From Bugula neritina (Eukaryota > Bryozoa > Gymnolaemata > Cheilostomatida > Bugulidae), in contig OZ037770.1 of assembly GCA_964035545.1 (NCBI GenBank), forward strand, positions 239,001-303,000: a stretch of DNA of 64,000 nt. Direction: 5' to 3'. A model generated the notes under the pieces. It was not told the origin of the DNA. It made no database searches and was given only the letters and a program-made list of their open reading frames with translations. Shown in pieces: positions 1 to 11,900 of this stretch (position 1 is its first letter; every line of letters starts with the position of its first letter). The position numbers and the translations under genes are program-made.

Positions 1-3000
1 ACAGTTCCAGTACATCAACCGGCTCCAACTGCTGCACCAGCAACCACAGCTGTACCAGTGACCACAGCTGCACCAGTAACCACAGCAGCACCAGTTGACC
101 CACATAAACCAGGTCCTGCAACAGTTTCAGTACATCAACCGGTTCCAACCGCTGCACCAGTAACCACAGCTGCACCAGTAACCACAGCTGCGCCAGTGGA
201 CCCACATAAACCAGGTCCTGTAACAGTTCCAGTACATCAACCGGCTCCAACTGCTGCACCGGTAACTACAGCAGCACCAGCAACCACAGCAGCACCAGTT
301 GACCCACATAAACCAGGTCCTGCAACAGTTCCAGTACATCAACCGGCTCCAACCGCTGCACCGGTAACTACAGCTGCACCAGCAACCACAGCAGCACCAG
401 TTGACCCACATAAACCAGGGCCTGCAACAGTTCCAGTACATCAACTGGCTCCAACCGCTGCACCAGTAACCACAGCTGCACCAGTGGACCCACATAAACC
501 AGGTCCTGTAACAGTTTCAGTACATCAACCGGCTCCAACCGCTGCACCAGTAACCACAGCAGCACCAGTAACCACAGCTGCACCAGTGGACCCACATAAA
601 CCAGGTCCCGTAACAGTTCCAGTACATCAACCGGCTCCAACCGCTGCACCGGTAACTACAGCTGCACCAGCAACCACAGCAGCACCAGTTGACCCACATA
701 AACCAGGTCCTGCAACAGTTCCAGTACATCAACCGGTTCCAACCGCTGCACCAGTAACCACAGCTGCACCAGTAACCACAGCTGCACCAGTGGACCCACA
801 TAAACCAGGTCCTGTAACAGTTCCAGTACATCAACCGGCTCCAACCGCTGCACCGGTAACTACAGCAGCACCAGCAACCACAGCAGCACCAGTTGACCCA
901 CATAAACCAGGTCCTGCAACAGTTCCAGTACATCAACCGGCTCCAACCGCTGCACCGGTAACTACAGCTGCACCAGCAACCACAGCAGCACCAGTTGACC
1001 CACATAAACCAGGGCCTGCAACAGTTCCAGTACATCAACTGGCTCCAACCGCTGCACCAGTAACCACAGCTGCACCAGTGGACCCACATAAACCAGGTCC
1101 TGTAACAGTTTCAGTACATCAACCGGCTCCAACCGCTGCACCAGTAACCACAGCCGCACCAGTGGACCCACATAAACCAGGTCCTGTAACAGTTCCAGTA
1201 CATCAACCGGCTCCAACCGCTGCACCAGCAACCACAGCTGTACCAGTGACCACAGCTGCACCAGTAACCACAGCAGCACCAGTTGACCCACATAAACCAG
1301 GTACTGCAGCAGTTCCAGTACATCAACCGGCTCCAACCGCTGCACCAGTAACCACAGCTGCACCAGTAACCACAGCAGCACCAGTTGACCCACATAAACC
1401 AGGTACTGCAGCAGTTCCAGTACATCAACCAGCTCCGACCGCTGCACCAGTAACCACAGCAGCACCAGTTGACCCACATAAACCAGGTACTGCAACAGTT
1501 CCAGTACATCAACCGGCTCCAACCGCTGCACCAGCAACCACAGCAGCACCAGTTGACCCACATAAACCAGGGCCTGCAACAGTTCCAGTACATCAACCGG
1601 CTCTAACCGCTGCACCGGTAACTACAGCTGCACCAGCAACCACAGCAGCACCAGTTGACCCACATAACCCAGGTCCTGCAACAGTTCCAGTACATCAACC
1701 GGCTCCAACCGCTGCACCAGTAACCACAGCAGCACCAGTTGACCCACATAAACCAGGTCCTGCAACAGTTCCAGTACATCAACCGGCTCCAACCGCTGCA
1801 CCAGTAACCACAGCTGCACCAGTAACCACAGCTGCACCAGTGAACCCACATAAACCAGGTCCCGTAACAGTTCCAGTACATCAACCGGCTCCAACCGCTG
1901 CACCAGTAACCACAGCTGTACCAGTAACCACAGCCGCACCAGTTGACCCACATAAACCAGGGCCTGCAACAGTTCCAGTACATCAACCGGCTCCAACCGC
2001 TGCACCGGTAACTACAGCTGCACCAGTAACCACAGCAGCACCAGTTGACCCACATAAACCAGGTCCTGCAACAGTTTCAGTACATCAACCGGTTCCAACC
2101 GCTGCACCAGTAACCACAGCTGCACCAGTAACCACAGCTGCACCAGTGGACCCACATAAACCAGGTCCTGTAACAGTTCCAGTACATCAACCGGCTCCAA
2201 CCGCTGCACCAGTAACCACAGCTGTACCAGTAACCACAGCAGCACCAGTTGACCCACATAAACCAGGTCCTGCAACAGTTCCAGTACATCAACCGGCTCC
2301 AACCGCTGCACCAGTAACCACAGCTGTACCAGTAACCACAGCTGCACCAGTTGACCCACATAAACCAGGTCCTGCAACAGTTCCAGTACATCAACCGGTT
2401 CCAACCGCTGCACCAGCAACCACAGCTGCACCAGTAACCACAGCTGCACCAGTGGACCCACATAAACCAGGTCCTGTAACAGTTCCAGTACATCAACCGG
2501 CTCCAACCGCTGCACCAGTAACCACAGCTGCACCAGTAACCACAGCTGCACCAGTGGACCCACATAAACCAGGTCCCGTAACAGTTCCAGTACATCAACC
2601 GGCTCCAACCGCTGCACCAGTAACCACAGCTGTACCAGTAACCATAGCAGCACCAGTTGACCCACATAAACCAGGTCCTGCAACAGTTCCAGTACATCAA
2701 CCGGCTCCAACCGCTGCACCAGTAACCACAGCAGCACCAGTAAAAACAGCTGCACCAGTGGACCCACATAAACCAGGTCCCGTAACAGTTCCAGTACATC
2801 AACCGGTTCCAACCGCTGCACCAGTAACCACAGCTGCACCAGTAACCACAGCTGCACCAGTGGACCCACATAAACCAGGTCCCGTAACAGTTCCAGTACA
2901 TCAACCGGCTCCAACCGCTGCACCAGTAACCACAGCAGCACCAGTAACCACAGCTGCACCAGTGGACCCACATAAACCAGGTCCCGTAACAGTTCCAGTA

Positions 3001-3415
3001 CATCAACCGGTTCCAACCGCTGCACCAGTAACCACAGCTGCACCAGTAACCACAGCTGCACCAGTGGACCCACATAAACCAGGTCCTGTAACAGTTCCAG
3101 TACATCAACCGGCTCCAACCGCTGCACCAGCAACCACAGCAGCACCAGTAACTACAGCTGTACCAGTGGACCCACATAAACCAGGTCCTGTAACTGTTCC
3201 AGTACATCAACCGGCTCCAACCGCTGCACCAGTAACCACAGCTGCACCAGTAACTACAGCTGTACCAGTGGACCCACATAAACCAGGTCCTGTAACAGTT
3301 CCAGTACATCAACCGGCTCCAACCGCTGCACCAGTAACTACAGCTGCACCAGTAACCACAGCTGCACCAGTTGACCCACATAAACCAGGTCCTGCAACAG
3401 TTCCAGGACATCAAC
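1..3415 (+). repeat. Exonic coding minisatellite, 34 units, with a higher-order ~594-bp period at the 5' end
   Basis: In-frame units of about 66 nt (DPHKPG...) plus one or two 18-nt TTAAPV spacers. All unit changes are multiples of three and no stop occurs. Unit 4 and unit 10 share the rare HQLA variant and a GGGCCT change 594 bp apart, so units 1-6 and 7-12 look like a block duplication. Long open frames on the opposite strand are by-products of this composition. Confidence 0.9.
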
Positions 3416-5220
3416 CGGCTGCTGGACATGCCCCACGAGAAGCACCAGTTACTACACCTCGTCATTCTTCAGCAACCCTCACCAAGCGCACAGAACCTCC
3501 CAAACATTCAAAAGATCCACAAAAAGAATTACAGCCACCAACTAGAAGCAAAATTTCTCCATTACCATCATCACAAAGTCCTGTGTCATCTTCTAATTCA
3601 ATAACCACACAGAATACAAAAACTTCAGCCACAGCAACCAACTCAAAGTTCTCACCTTCACTGTACAACCAACACCACATTTACATCACTTTCAACAATC
3701 ATGGTAATTTCTTAACCTATTAACTTGTTCAATATACATACAATACACTCTATAACTGACAGACTTTTTTACCTTCATGTGAGCCTTTTTTCTCTTTTCT
3801 ATTTCTTGTCACTAATTATGTTTCAATTTATCTGTTCCCATTAGGTCAGTCACAAACCTTCAGAAAAGGCCCCAATGGTCTGTTGACACCAGTAACAGGA
3901 TCACCACCCAATTTAAAGACCCAAACTCCACCAAATACTTCAATACCTCCATCACAACCAAACAAACAAGCAGCTGAAAGTACCACAGCTAACGCACCGA
4001 CTAAACATACAGCGCAGACAAAAGTGTTACCTGAATCAGCAGTGCCAACGACACCTCCACCACAAGCAAGTAAGCCTATTGTCCCAGCATCTCCATCATC
4101 TACGACCAATAATCCTGTGACTTCAGCAAATCATGTCACCCACCAAGATCCAATCAACATTAACAGACCTGCTGTAACACCATCTGAAGTATCAAATAGC
4201 AAAACCTCAGGTCAACCAGGAAATGTTCCACAAGAGACAACTCTTCACGACATTAAAACTCCTGCAGTTGATCATGTACCAGATACACACATAACACAAC
4301 CAGACCAATTTCAACCAGTAACAGAGCCACAGCAGCACAGCCCTACAGAGCCACAGCAACATCACCATGAGCAAACTGTAGTGGTGAATAGCAATGGACA
4401 CAAAGAGCCAAACCACCACCAACACACAATAGAGCAGGGTATCACAGAAGCACCACAGATCCACCACCAGCCGGCAGAGGAGCCTGGAAGATACTTACCT
4501 GGCGACATTCTCAATGCTGAGCCAAAGCCTTGGGGTGAGTAACTGTTAAACTCAACAGTTGTGAGTTACATAACCGTAACCATTACTCTTGTGCTAACAA
4601 TCTATTTGAATTAATAGTGACCGGTGGAGGGTGGACTGACCACTGTCCCCCACTTCTACTGGATCCCTATTACTCCAAGAGGTTAGACTTGAAGTGCAGA
4701 GAAGACAGAGACTGTCCAGCAAGCCTGAGATGTTGCCGCATAAACTACACAAAGCAATGTCTCTCAGAAGAGCAAATCACTGGAGGTAACCGCTTAAACA
4801 TTTACAGCTGCACTTTTTAGGTTACTTGCTTGTAACTCAGCTCAAGATAGAATAACGCGCGCTATCCTTTTACTTTAACTTTGCATTTTTAGCACAACAC
4901 TCGGCTCAACCTGTGCCAGAGAGCAAAACGCTAAAGTATAAAAAACCCGGCAGATGTCCGTATCTCAGACCAAGACGGTACTATGATCCTCCGCGGGACC
5001 CTGAATGTGAATCAGATGATGACTGCTCGGGGACTAAGAAATGCTGTAATATTCGTAACTCGATGCGCTGCACGCGAGCAAGGAAGGTCTATTACGTGAG
5101 TATCACCTTAAACTAATCTGAGAGCTAGTCATACAGGATGTTGGTGTTACTCTGAAATGAATTCCTTTACTTTCTGTACAACAGCCAAACTGTGGCATCA
5201 TTTGTTTTAGTAAGAGATAA
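1..5220 (+). CDS. Thr/Pro-rich tandem-repeat protein with C-terminal WAP-like modules (5' end outside window)
   Basis: Exons visible: 1-3703 (open at the left edge), 3845-4534, 4618-4785, 4893-5095, 5185-5220 (TAA). All borders are GT-AG with consistent phase. The first exon encodes 34 copies of a DPHKPGPxTVPVHQPxPTAA-type block separated by one or two TTAAPV hexapeptides, a mucin-like domain rich in potential O-glycosylation sites. The next exon is a Pro/Thr/Gln/His-rich linker. The two following exons each encode a cysteine module with the WAP spacing CP...C-x5-C-x5-CC-x7-C. The last exon adds PNCGIIC and ends. An extracellular, mucus-, matrix- or protease-inhibitor-type role is inferred from composition. 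Signal peptide and start are outside the window. Introns are short (83-141 bp) and repeat-free, unlike the neighbouring genes. The family is not recognised beyond the WAP-like modules. Confidence 0.75.
4618..5095 (+). other. Two WAP-like (whey acidic protein) modules, one per exon
   Basis: Module 1 (4618-4785) has CPP, then KCREDRDC, RCC and QC. Module 2 (4893-5095) has RCPYL, ECESDDDC, KKCC and RC. The C-x5-C-x5-CC core is diagnostic for WAP four-disulfide cores. The cysteine expected between the CP motif and the core is missing in both, and the C-x3-C tail expected after CC is not in either module. One exon per module is typical of shuffled extracellular domains. Confidence 0.65.
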
Positions 5221-5979
5221 GACATCCCTCAACAGACAATATTACACGACCTCTACAGCAAAGTAGCGCATCAATGTGTGTGTTACACTGTAGAGGTGAT
5301 AGTAGCACACCTGGACAAGATGAAACTCTGTATACAATACATATTAATAAAGTAAGCTGACCGAGGCTGGACCTTCCACTCAATAAAATATTCTCTATTG
5401 TTATATAATAAATATATTAAACTCCAAACTTCTTTATTTCTGTAGTGTTTTATACACAAACCAATGCAATTTAGAGGAATGAATCGCAAGACAAACTGTC
5501 TACGTTCAGCATATCAATATTCCAATGTTTATTCACCATGTTGGAGTTGTCTCACAACACTACATATCATACAGTGTGCAATAGAGCAACACATCTGAAC
5601 CTTTACTCATTTGAACACCACTCGAGACTATTGTAATAGTACAAAAATGAAAAATAATTCATTAATAAAAATAGAATACAAAAGGAAACATTTTGTTACT
5701 GCTTAATACATTATGGTAACAGCTGGAGGGTGGCTATAATATATCATGAATCAAGGCTAAGTACTGTTGAGACTTAATAAATGGGGCAATGCATTGTGGG
5801 TACCAGCAATGCATTGTGGGTACCAGCAATGCATTGTGGGTACCAGCAATGCATTGTGGTTAACAGCAATGTATTCTGATTGAGCAAATGCACCAAGAGT
5901 AACTTGTTATGTCCGTGATGGTGCATTATGGGTACTAGTCTGCAGTGATGCATTATGGGTACTAGTCTGCAGTGATGCA
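5221..5979. other. Convergent 3' spacer between the WAP-repeat gene and the caspase, with short arrays
   Basis: Both genes end into this 0.76-kb spacer. It holds a 20-bp array near 5785-5870 (GCAATGCATTGTGGGTACCA type, four copies) and the start of a 27-bp array at 5923-5986 that runs into the caspase stop codon. No coding region is seen. Confidence 0.6.
5346..5351 (+). promoter_or_regulatory. Candidate polyadenylation signal of the WAP-repeat gene
   Basis: AATAAA lies 126 bp after the TAA stop at 5218-5220. A second AATAAA-like site follows near 5383. Position fits a short 3' UTR; no transcript evidence is available. Confidence 0.4.
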
Positions 5980-5986
5980 TTATGGG
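5923..5986. repeat. 27-bp tandem array containing the caspase stop codon
   Basis: On the minus strand CCCATAATGCATCACTGCAG-type units repeat at a 27-bp period; the first copy supplies the last Pro and the TAA stop, and later copies lie in the 3' UTR. Confidence 0.8.
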
Positions 5987-8900
5987 TTAAAGCCAGGAAA
6001 TAAGTAGAGTTTTTTATCACCAGTAAAGAAACACTCATCTGTAGGTTGCTGCCCGCTGACATGGCCGTACATCTTATTGGCTAGTATACTCTTGTCTCTC
6101 ACCTTTTTCTTCACCTGCATCAGTTACAACTCGTGTTATTATCGACAGCGTATAGACAGCGTACAGACAGCGTACAGACAGCGTACAGACAGCGTTAGCT
6201 CTGAGCTGGTCAGCACAGTCACACTACATTCTCACACAACACATGCGCCGAGTCCCATGAGAAGAAGGACAACTCCTAGATGTGAATATGTACAGTGACT
6301 CACCTGTTTGAAGATGGTCTGGATGTCACGGTGACAGGAGTGTTTGTAGAGAGCCACTACAATGGCTCGGATAAACCAGGTACCTTGTCGAGAGTGTCGC
6401 GATGAGACGAAACCTGTGTACACACACAATGCTTACATCATCAGTTAGTGTGTACACATACAATGCTTACATCATCAGTGTGTACACACACAATGTTTAC
6501 ATCATCAGTTAGTGAGTACACACACAATGTTTACATCATCAGTTAGTGAGTACACACACAATGATTACATCACCAGTTAGTGAGTACACACACAATGCTT
6601 ACATCATCAGTTAGTGAGTACACACACAATGCTTACATCATCAGTTAGTGAGTACACACACTACGCAGAATTACTTACTAAGAAAACTGGCTTTCATGAT
6701 ATACAGATCATCAGTTGATAAGTAATCCCCGGGGAAGGGAGATTCTACAGTCTGAGGTTTCTCTTTTTTCTGGGAGGCAGGATTACACACTTGAGCATCA
6801 CTGACTGTAGAAGCTGTGTCACTGGTATACTGACCCATTGTATCCCTCCGCTCTACAAGTGTGTCACAGCGTATAACTACGCCGCATAAACTAGATACTA
6901 CAAGGTATAAACTCGACACTACGAGGTATAAACTAGATACTACAAGGTATAAACTAGATACTACAAGGTATAAACTAGACACTACAAGGTATAAACTAGA
7001 CACTACGCCGTATAAACTAGATACTACAAGGTATAAACTAGACACTACGAGGTATAAACTAGATACTACGAGGTATAAACTCGACACTACAAGGTATAAA
7101 CTAGATACTACAAGGTATAAACTAGACACTACAAGGTATAAACTAGATACTACAAGGTATAAACTAGACACTACAAGGTATAAACTAGACACTACGCCGT
7201 ATAAACTAGATACTACAAGGTATAAACTAGACACTACGAGGTATAAACTAGATACTACGAGGTATAAACTAGACACTACGAGGTATAAACTAGATACTAC
7301 GAGGTATAAACTAGATACTACAAGGTATAAACTAGATATTACAAGGTATAAACTAGATACAACAAGGTATAAACTAGATACTACAAGGTATAAACTAGAC
7401 ACTACGAGGTATAAACTAGATACTACGAGGTATAAACTAGATACTACGAGGTATAAACTAGATACTACGAGGTATAAACTAGACACTACGAGGTATAAAC
7501 TAGATACTACGAGGTATAAACTAGATATTACAAGGTATAAACTAGATACAACAAGGCATAAACTAGATACTACAAGGTATAAACTAGATACTACGAGGTA
7601 TAAACTAGACACTACAAGGTATAAACTCGTTACCGCCAGAGCAAGCTTGTAGAATAACGAGTTTTGGTTTGCCGGCCATAGCAGGAAATCTGTAAGCGGA
7701 GAGAAGGTCAAACACATCGGAGTATTTGATTGGCTGATTATCTCTGCCATAAAGTCTGTTCTCTGTGCCGTGAGTCATGATTACAAGAGCACTCACCCCG
7801 ACCTCAGCGTAGCCTGGGTTCCTTGTCTCCTCCCGCACCGTCTCCAGCATCTCCTACATTACATTACACTACATAATAATATAATATTATATTACAGTAT
7901 ATGATATGTTATGATACATTATATAATAATACAGTATTACAGTATATAATAGTATATAATATGTTATGATACCTGGCTGGTCAAGTCAGTCTTGACTTCA
8001 CACACAAAATTCAAGTCTCTGAAGACAGTTGAGATGTTCCGGACGTCCATCTCAGACCCGTCTCTGTTCTCCAGCTTAACCTGACTGGTGGAGGGCGGCT
8101 GGTCAAAGTAGCGGTTGTTAATGATGAGACATCTGCCTCTGTGTGGAGTTGTCATCCTGTACACCTGTGATACAGTAATATACTAGTAATATAGTAGTAA
8201 TATACCAGTAATATAGTAGTAATATAGTAGTAATATACTAGTAATATAGTAGTAATATACTAGTAATATAGTAGTAATATACTAGTAATATACTAGTTAT
8301 ATACTAGTAATATAGTAGTAATATACTAGTAATACCGTAGTAATATATTAGTAATATAGTAGTAATATATTAGTAATACCGTAGTAATATATTAGTAATA
8401 TAGTAGTAATATATTAGTAATACAGTAGTAATATACTAGTAATACCGTAGTAATATATTAGTAATATAGTAGTAATATATTAGTAATACCGTAGTAATAT
8501 ATTAGTAATATAGTAGTAATATATTAGTAATACAGTAGTAATATACTAGTAATACAGTAGTAATATATTAGTAATACACTAGTAATACACTAGTAATATA
8601 CTAGTAATACAGTAGTAATATAGTAGTAATATACTACTATATTACTAGTAATATATTAGTAATATACTAGTAATATACTAGTAATGTAGTAGTAATATAC
8701 TAGTAACATGGTTAGTCATAAATTATAGCCATGCAGTAGCAACATAATACAGTACAATACTATGACATGATATAAAAATATACTATAATATCACAAGACA
8801 ACACAGCAATATAACACAACATAATACAATATAATATAATACAATATAATATAATACAATAATACAATACAACATAGCACCGAACACTCACCGAATCAGA

Positions 8901-11900
8901 ATTAAAAAGTTCCCGAATACGAGACTTCCTGCATGGCATGAGTCGTAACGAGATTCTGTCTAGATTTTCCTGATTCTCATCTAAATACTCCAAACTATCG
9001 GAGAGATCACTGTCGGAGTCCTCGGCCGCAGTTCTAGACTCAGTGTGAGTCGGGGGAGGTCTGTCCACCTCCTCTGTAGTGATAGGAACACCAGCTAAAT
9101 ATTCCTAGTCACTATCTAACAGTTACTAGTCACTATCTAACAGTTACTAGTCACTATCTAACAGTTACTAGTCACTATCTAATAGTTACTAGTCACTATC
9201 TAACAGTTACTAGTCACTATCTAACAGTTACTAGTCACTATCTAATAGTTACTAGTCACTATCTAATAGTTACTAGTAACTATCTAATAGTTACTAGTTA
9301 CTATCTAATAGTTACTAGTAACTATCTAATAGTTACTAGTTACTATCTAATAGTTACTAGTTACTATCTAATAGTTACTAGTCACTATCTAATAGTTACT
9401 AGTTACTAATTACCAAGTGATACTAGCACTAGAGAAACTATATGTAAACATAACTACTTGTATAGAGGTCATATCGATACATATATAAGTATAATTATAG
9501 TTATATCTATATATTACAATAATATGCCTGCGTGAGAACATTAATTCAAGTAGTGCGAAGATATGAGGTGTGCTCATGTTAAAGCAAGGGTAGCATCTAG
9601 ATTCTAGCCTGTCTACCAAAGGTTTATGACGGGGGTAGCAACTAGTATACAGTATCAGAAGGTATTAGGAGCTGAGTCCCACCAACTATTAGGAGAGTAA
9701 ATGTCATGCTATGAAGTGATATTACATCATATTACATTCTATTATAGTATATTATACTGTATTATATTACAGCATACTATATTATATTACATCATATTAT
9801 ACTATTACATAATAACCATCACCAAGCTAAGAGCATTTACCATAAATGGGTTCTCTACTGGAACTACCTGCAGTATACAGACACAACAGAGTTGAGAGTA
9901 TCAGTGAAGAGTGAACAGTGAATATAGTATCAGTGAATATAGTATCAGTGAATATAGTATCAGTGAATATAGTATCAGTGAATATAATATCAGTGAATAT
10001 AGTACCAGTGAATAGTGAAACAGTGAGAGGTTGTTGAGAAAGTGAAGGGAGATTATCTCTAAACTCACCGGGTGGTTGGATATTCCCTCCTCCGCCACTA
10101 AAACAAAGAGATGCACGTGTTGACTAAACTACTACTCAGCTCTGTAGAGATTAGTATAACTCTCTCATAAAGTGATACGAGGAGGGAAGACTCTCACATA
10201 CAGTGATACAAGGAGGGAAAACTCTCTCATACAGTGATACAAGGAGGGAAAACTCTCTCATACAGTGATACAAGGAGGGAAAACTCTCTCATACAGTGAT
10301 ACAAGGAGAGAAAACTCTCACATACAGTGATACAAGGAGAGATAACTCTCACATACAGTGATACAAGGAGAGATAACTCTCTCATACAGTGATACAAGGA
10401 GGGAAAACTCTCTCATACAGTGATACAGAGAGAGAAAACTCTCACATACAGTGATACAAGGAGGGATAACTCTCACATACAGTGATACAAGGAGGGATAA
10501 CTCTCACATACAGTGATACAGGGAGAGAAAACTCTCACATACAGCGATACAAGGAGGGAAAACTCTCACATACAGTGATACAAGGAGGGATAACTCTCAC
10601 ATACAGTGATACAAGGAGAGATAACTTTCACACAACAAGGATATTTTATGATACAAACAAACACATCTCCCAGAACTTAGAATTCACCTTCCAGGATCTC
10701 CTGAGCCACCAGCTCCTCCGGAAGCACCCCCTTGACCTCCAGCACCAGCTGGCCTTGTTTCCTGAACAGGTTCTGATGCGTGTTCTCTACTTGGAGCCAG
10801 TTCTGGCTTTAGAAGATCTGCCACTTCGAACTGGAACGTCTGGACCTGTACATTACATATAATAGTGTATGTTATATATGGTACAGGGTATGTTATATAT
10901 AGTACAGTATATGTTATATATAATAGTGTACGTTATATATAGTACAGTATATGTTATATATAGTACAGTATATTATATATAGTACAGTATATGTTATATA
11001 TAATACAGTGTACGTTATATATAGTACAGTGTATGTTATATATAGTACAGTGTATGTTATATATAGTACAGTATATTATATATAGTACAGTATATTATAT
11101 ATAGTACAGTATATGTTATATATAATACAGTGTACGTTATATATAGTACAGTGTATGTTATATATAGTACAGTGTGTGTTATATATAGTACAGTGTATGT
11201 TATATATAGTACAGTGTATGTTATATATAGTACAGTGTATGTTATATTTAATACAGTGTATGTTATATATAGTACAATGTATGTTATATATAGTACAGTG
11301 TATGTTATATATATAGTACAGTGTATGTTATATGTAGTACAGTGTATGTTATATATAGTACAGTGTATGTTATATATAGTACAGTATATGTTATATATAG
11401 TACAGTGTATGTTATATATAGTACAGTGTATGTTATATATAGTACAGTATATGTTATATATAGTACAGTGTATGTTATATATAGTACAGTGTATGTTATA
11501 TATAGTACAGTGTATGTTATATATATAGTAGAGTGTATGTTATATATAGTACAGTGTATGTTATATATAGTACAGTGTATGTTATATATAGTACAGTGTA
11601 TGTTATATATAGTACAGTGTATGTTATATATAATACAGTGTACGTTATATATAGTACAGTGTACTATATATATAGTACAGTATATGTTATATATAGTACA
11701 GTATGCCTAGGGCCACACTGTGCGTATTTTCGCATGCGAAAATTGAAATCACAAGTAGCAAAGGTGTCCACTGTGCGCGTTGAGAAAACATTCGCACTTG
11801 TCGTTCTGCATTTTCAACGCAAGTGCGAATCGTCTCTGTCGTTGTCACCTAATTGGCTGATGGTTATTCAGCGAGCCCAACTTGTTTATTTTAGTGCTAC

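Noticed and set aside
58-60. ATG-less region: a Met at 58 as start of gene 1
   Set aside because: The first codon in that frame is a GTG context within the repeat; the frame is open from base 1 through the repeat, so the true start is upstream of the window.
127-3465. Minus-strand frames rich in WCCCGYWCSGW or LVQLWLLVQRLEPVDV
   Set aside because: Antisense shadows of the Thr/Pro-rich coding repeat.
6861-7750. Long frames of TTRYKLD on plus and SSLYLVV on minus
   Set aside because: Both come from the 21-bp array of caspase intron 8; only the 7634-7853 part of the minus strand is exon.
10160-10640. Regular 31-bp repeats that could look like a CRISPR array
   Set aside because: Units are contiguous with no unique spacers and lie in a spliced eukaryotic intron; the same holds for 48039-49327 and 50702-51240.
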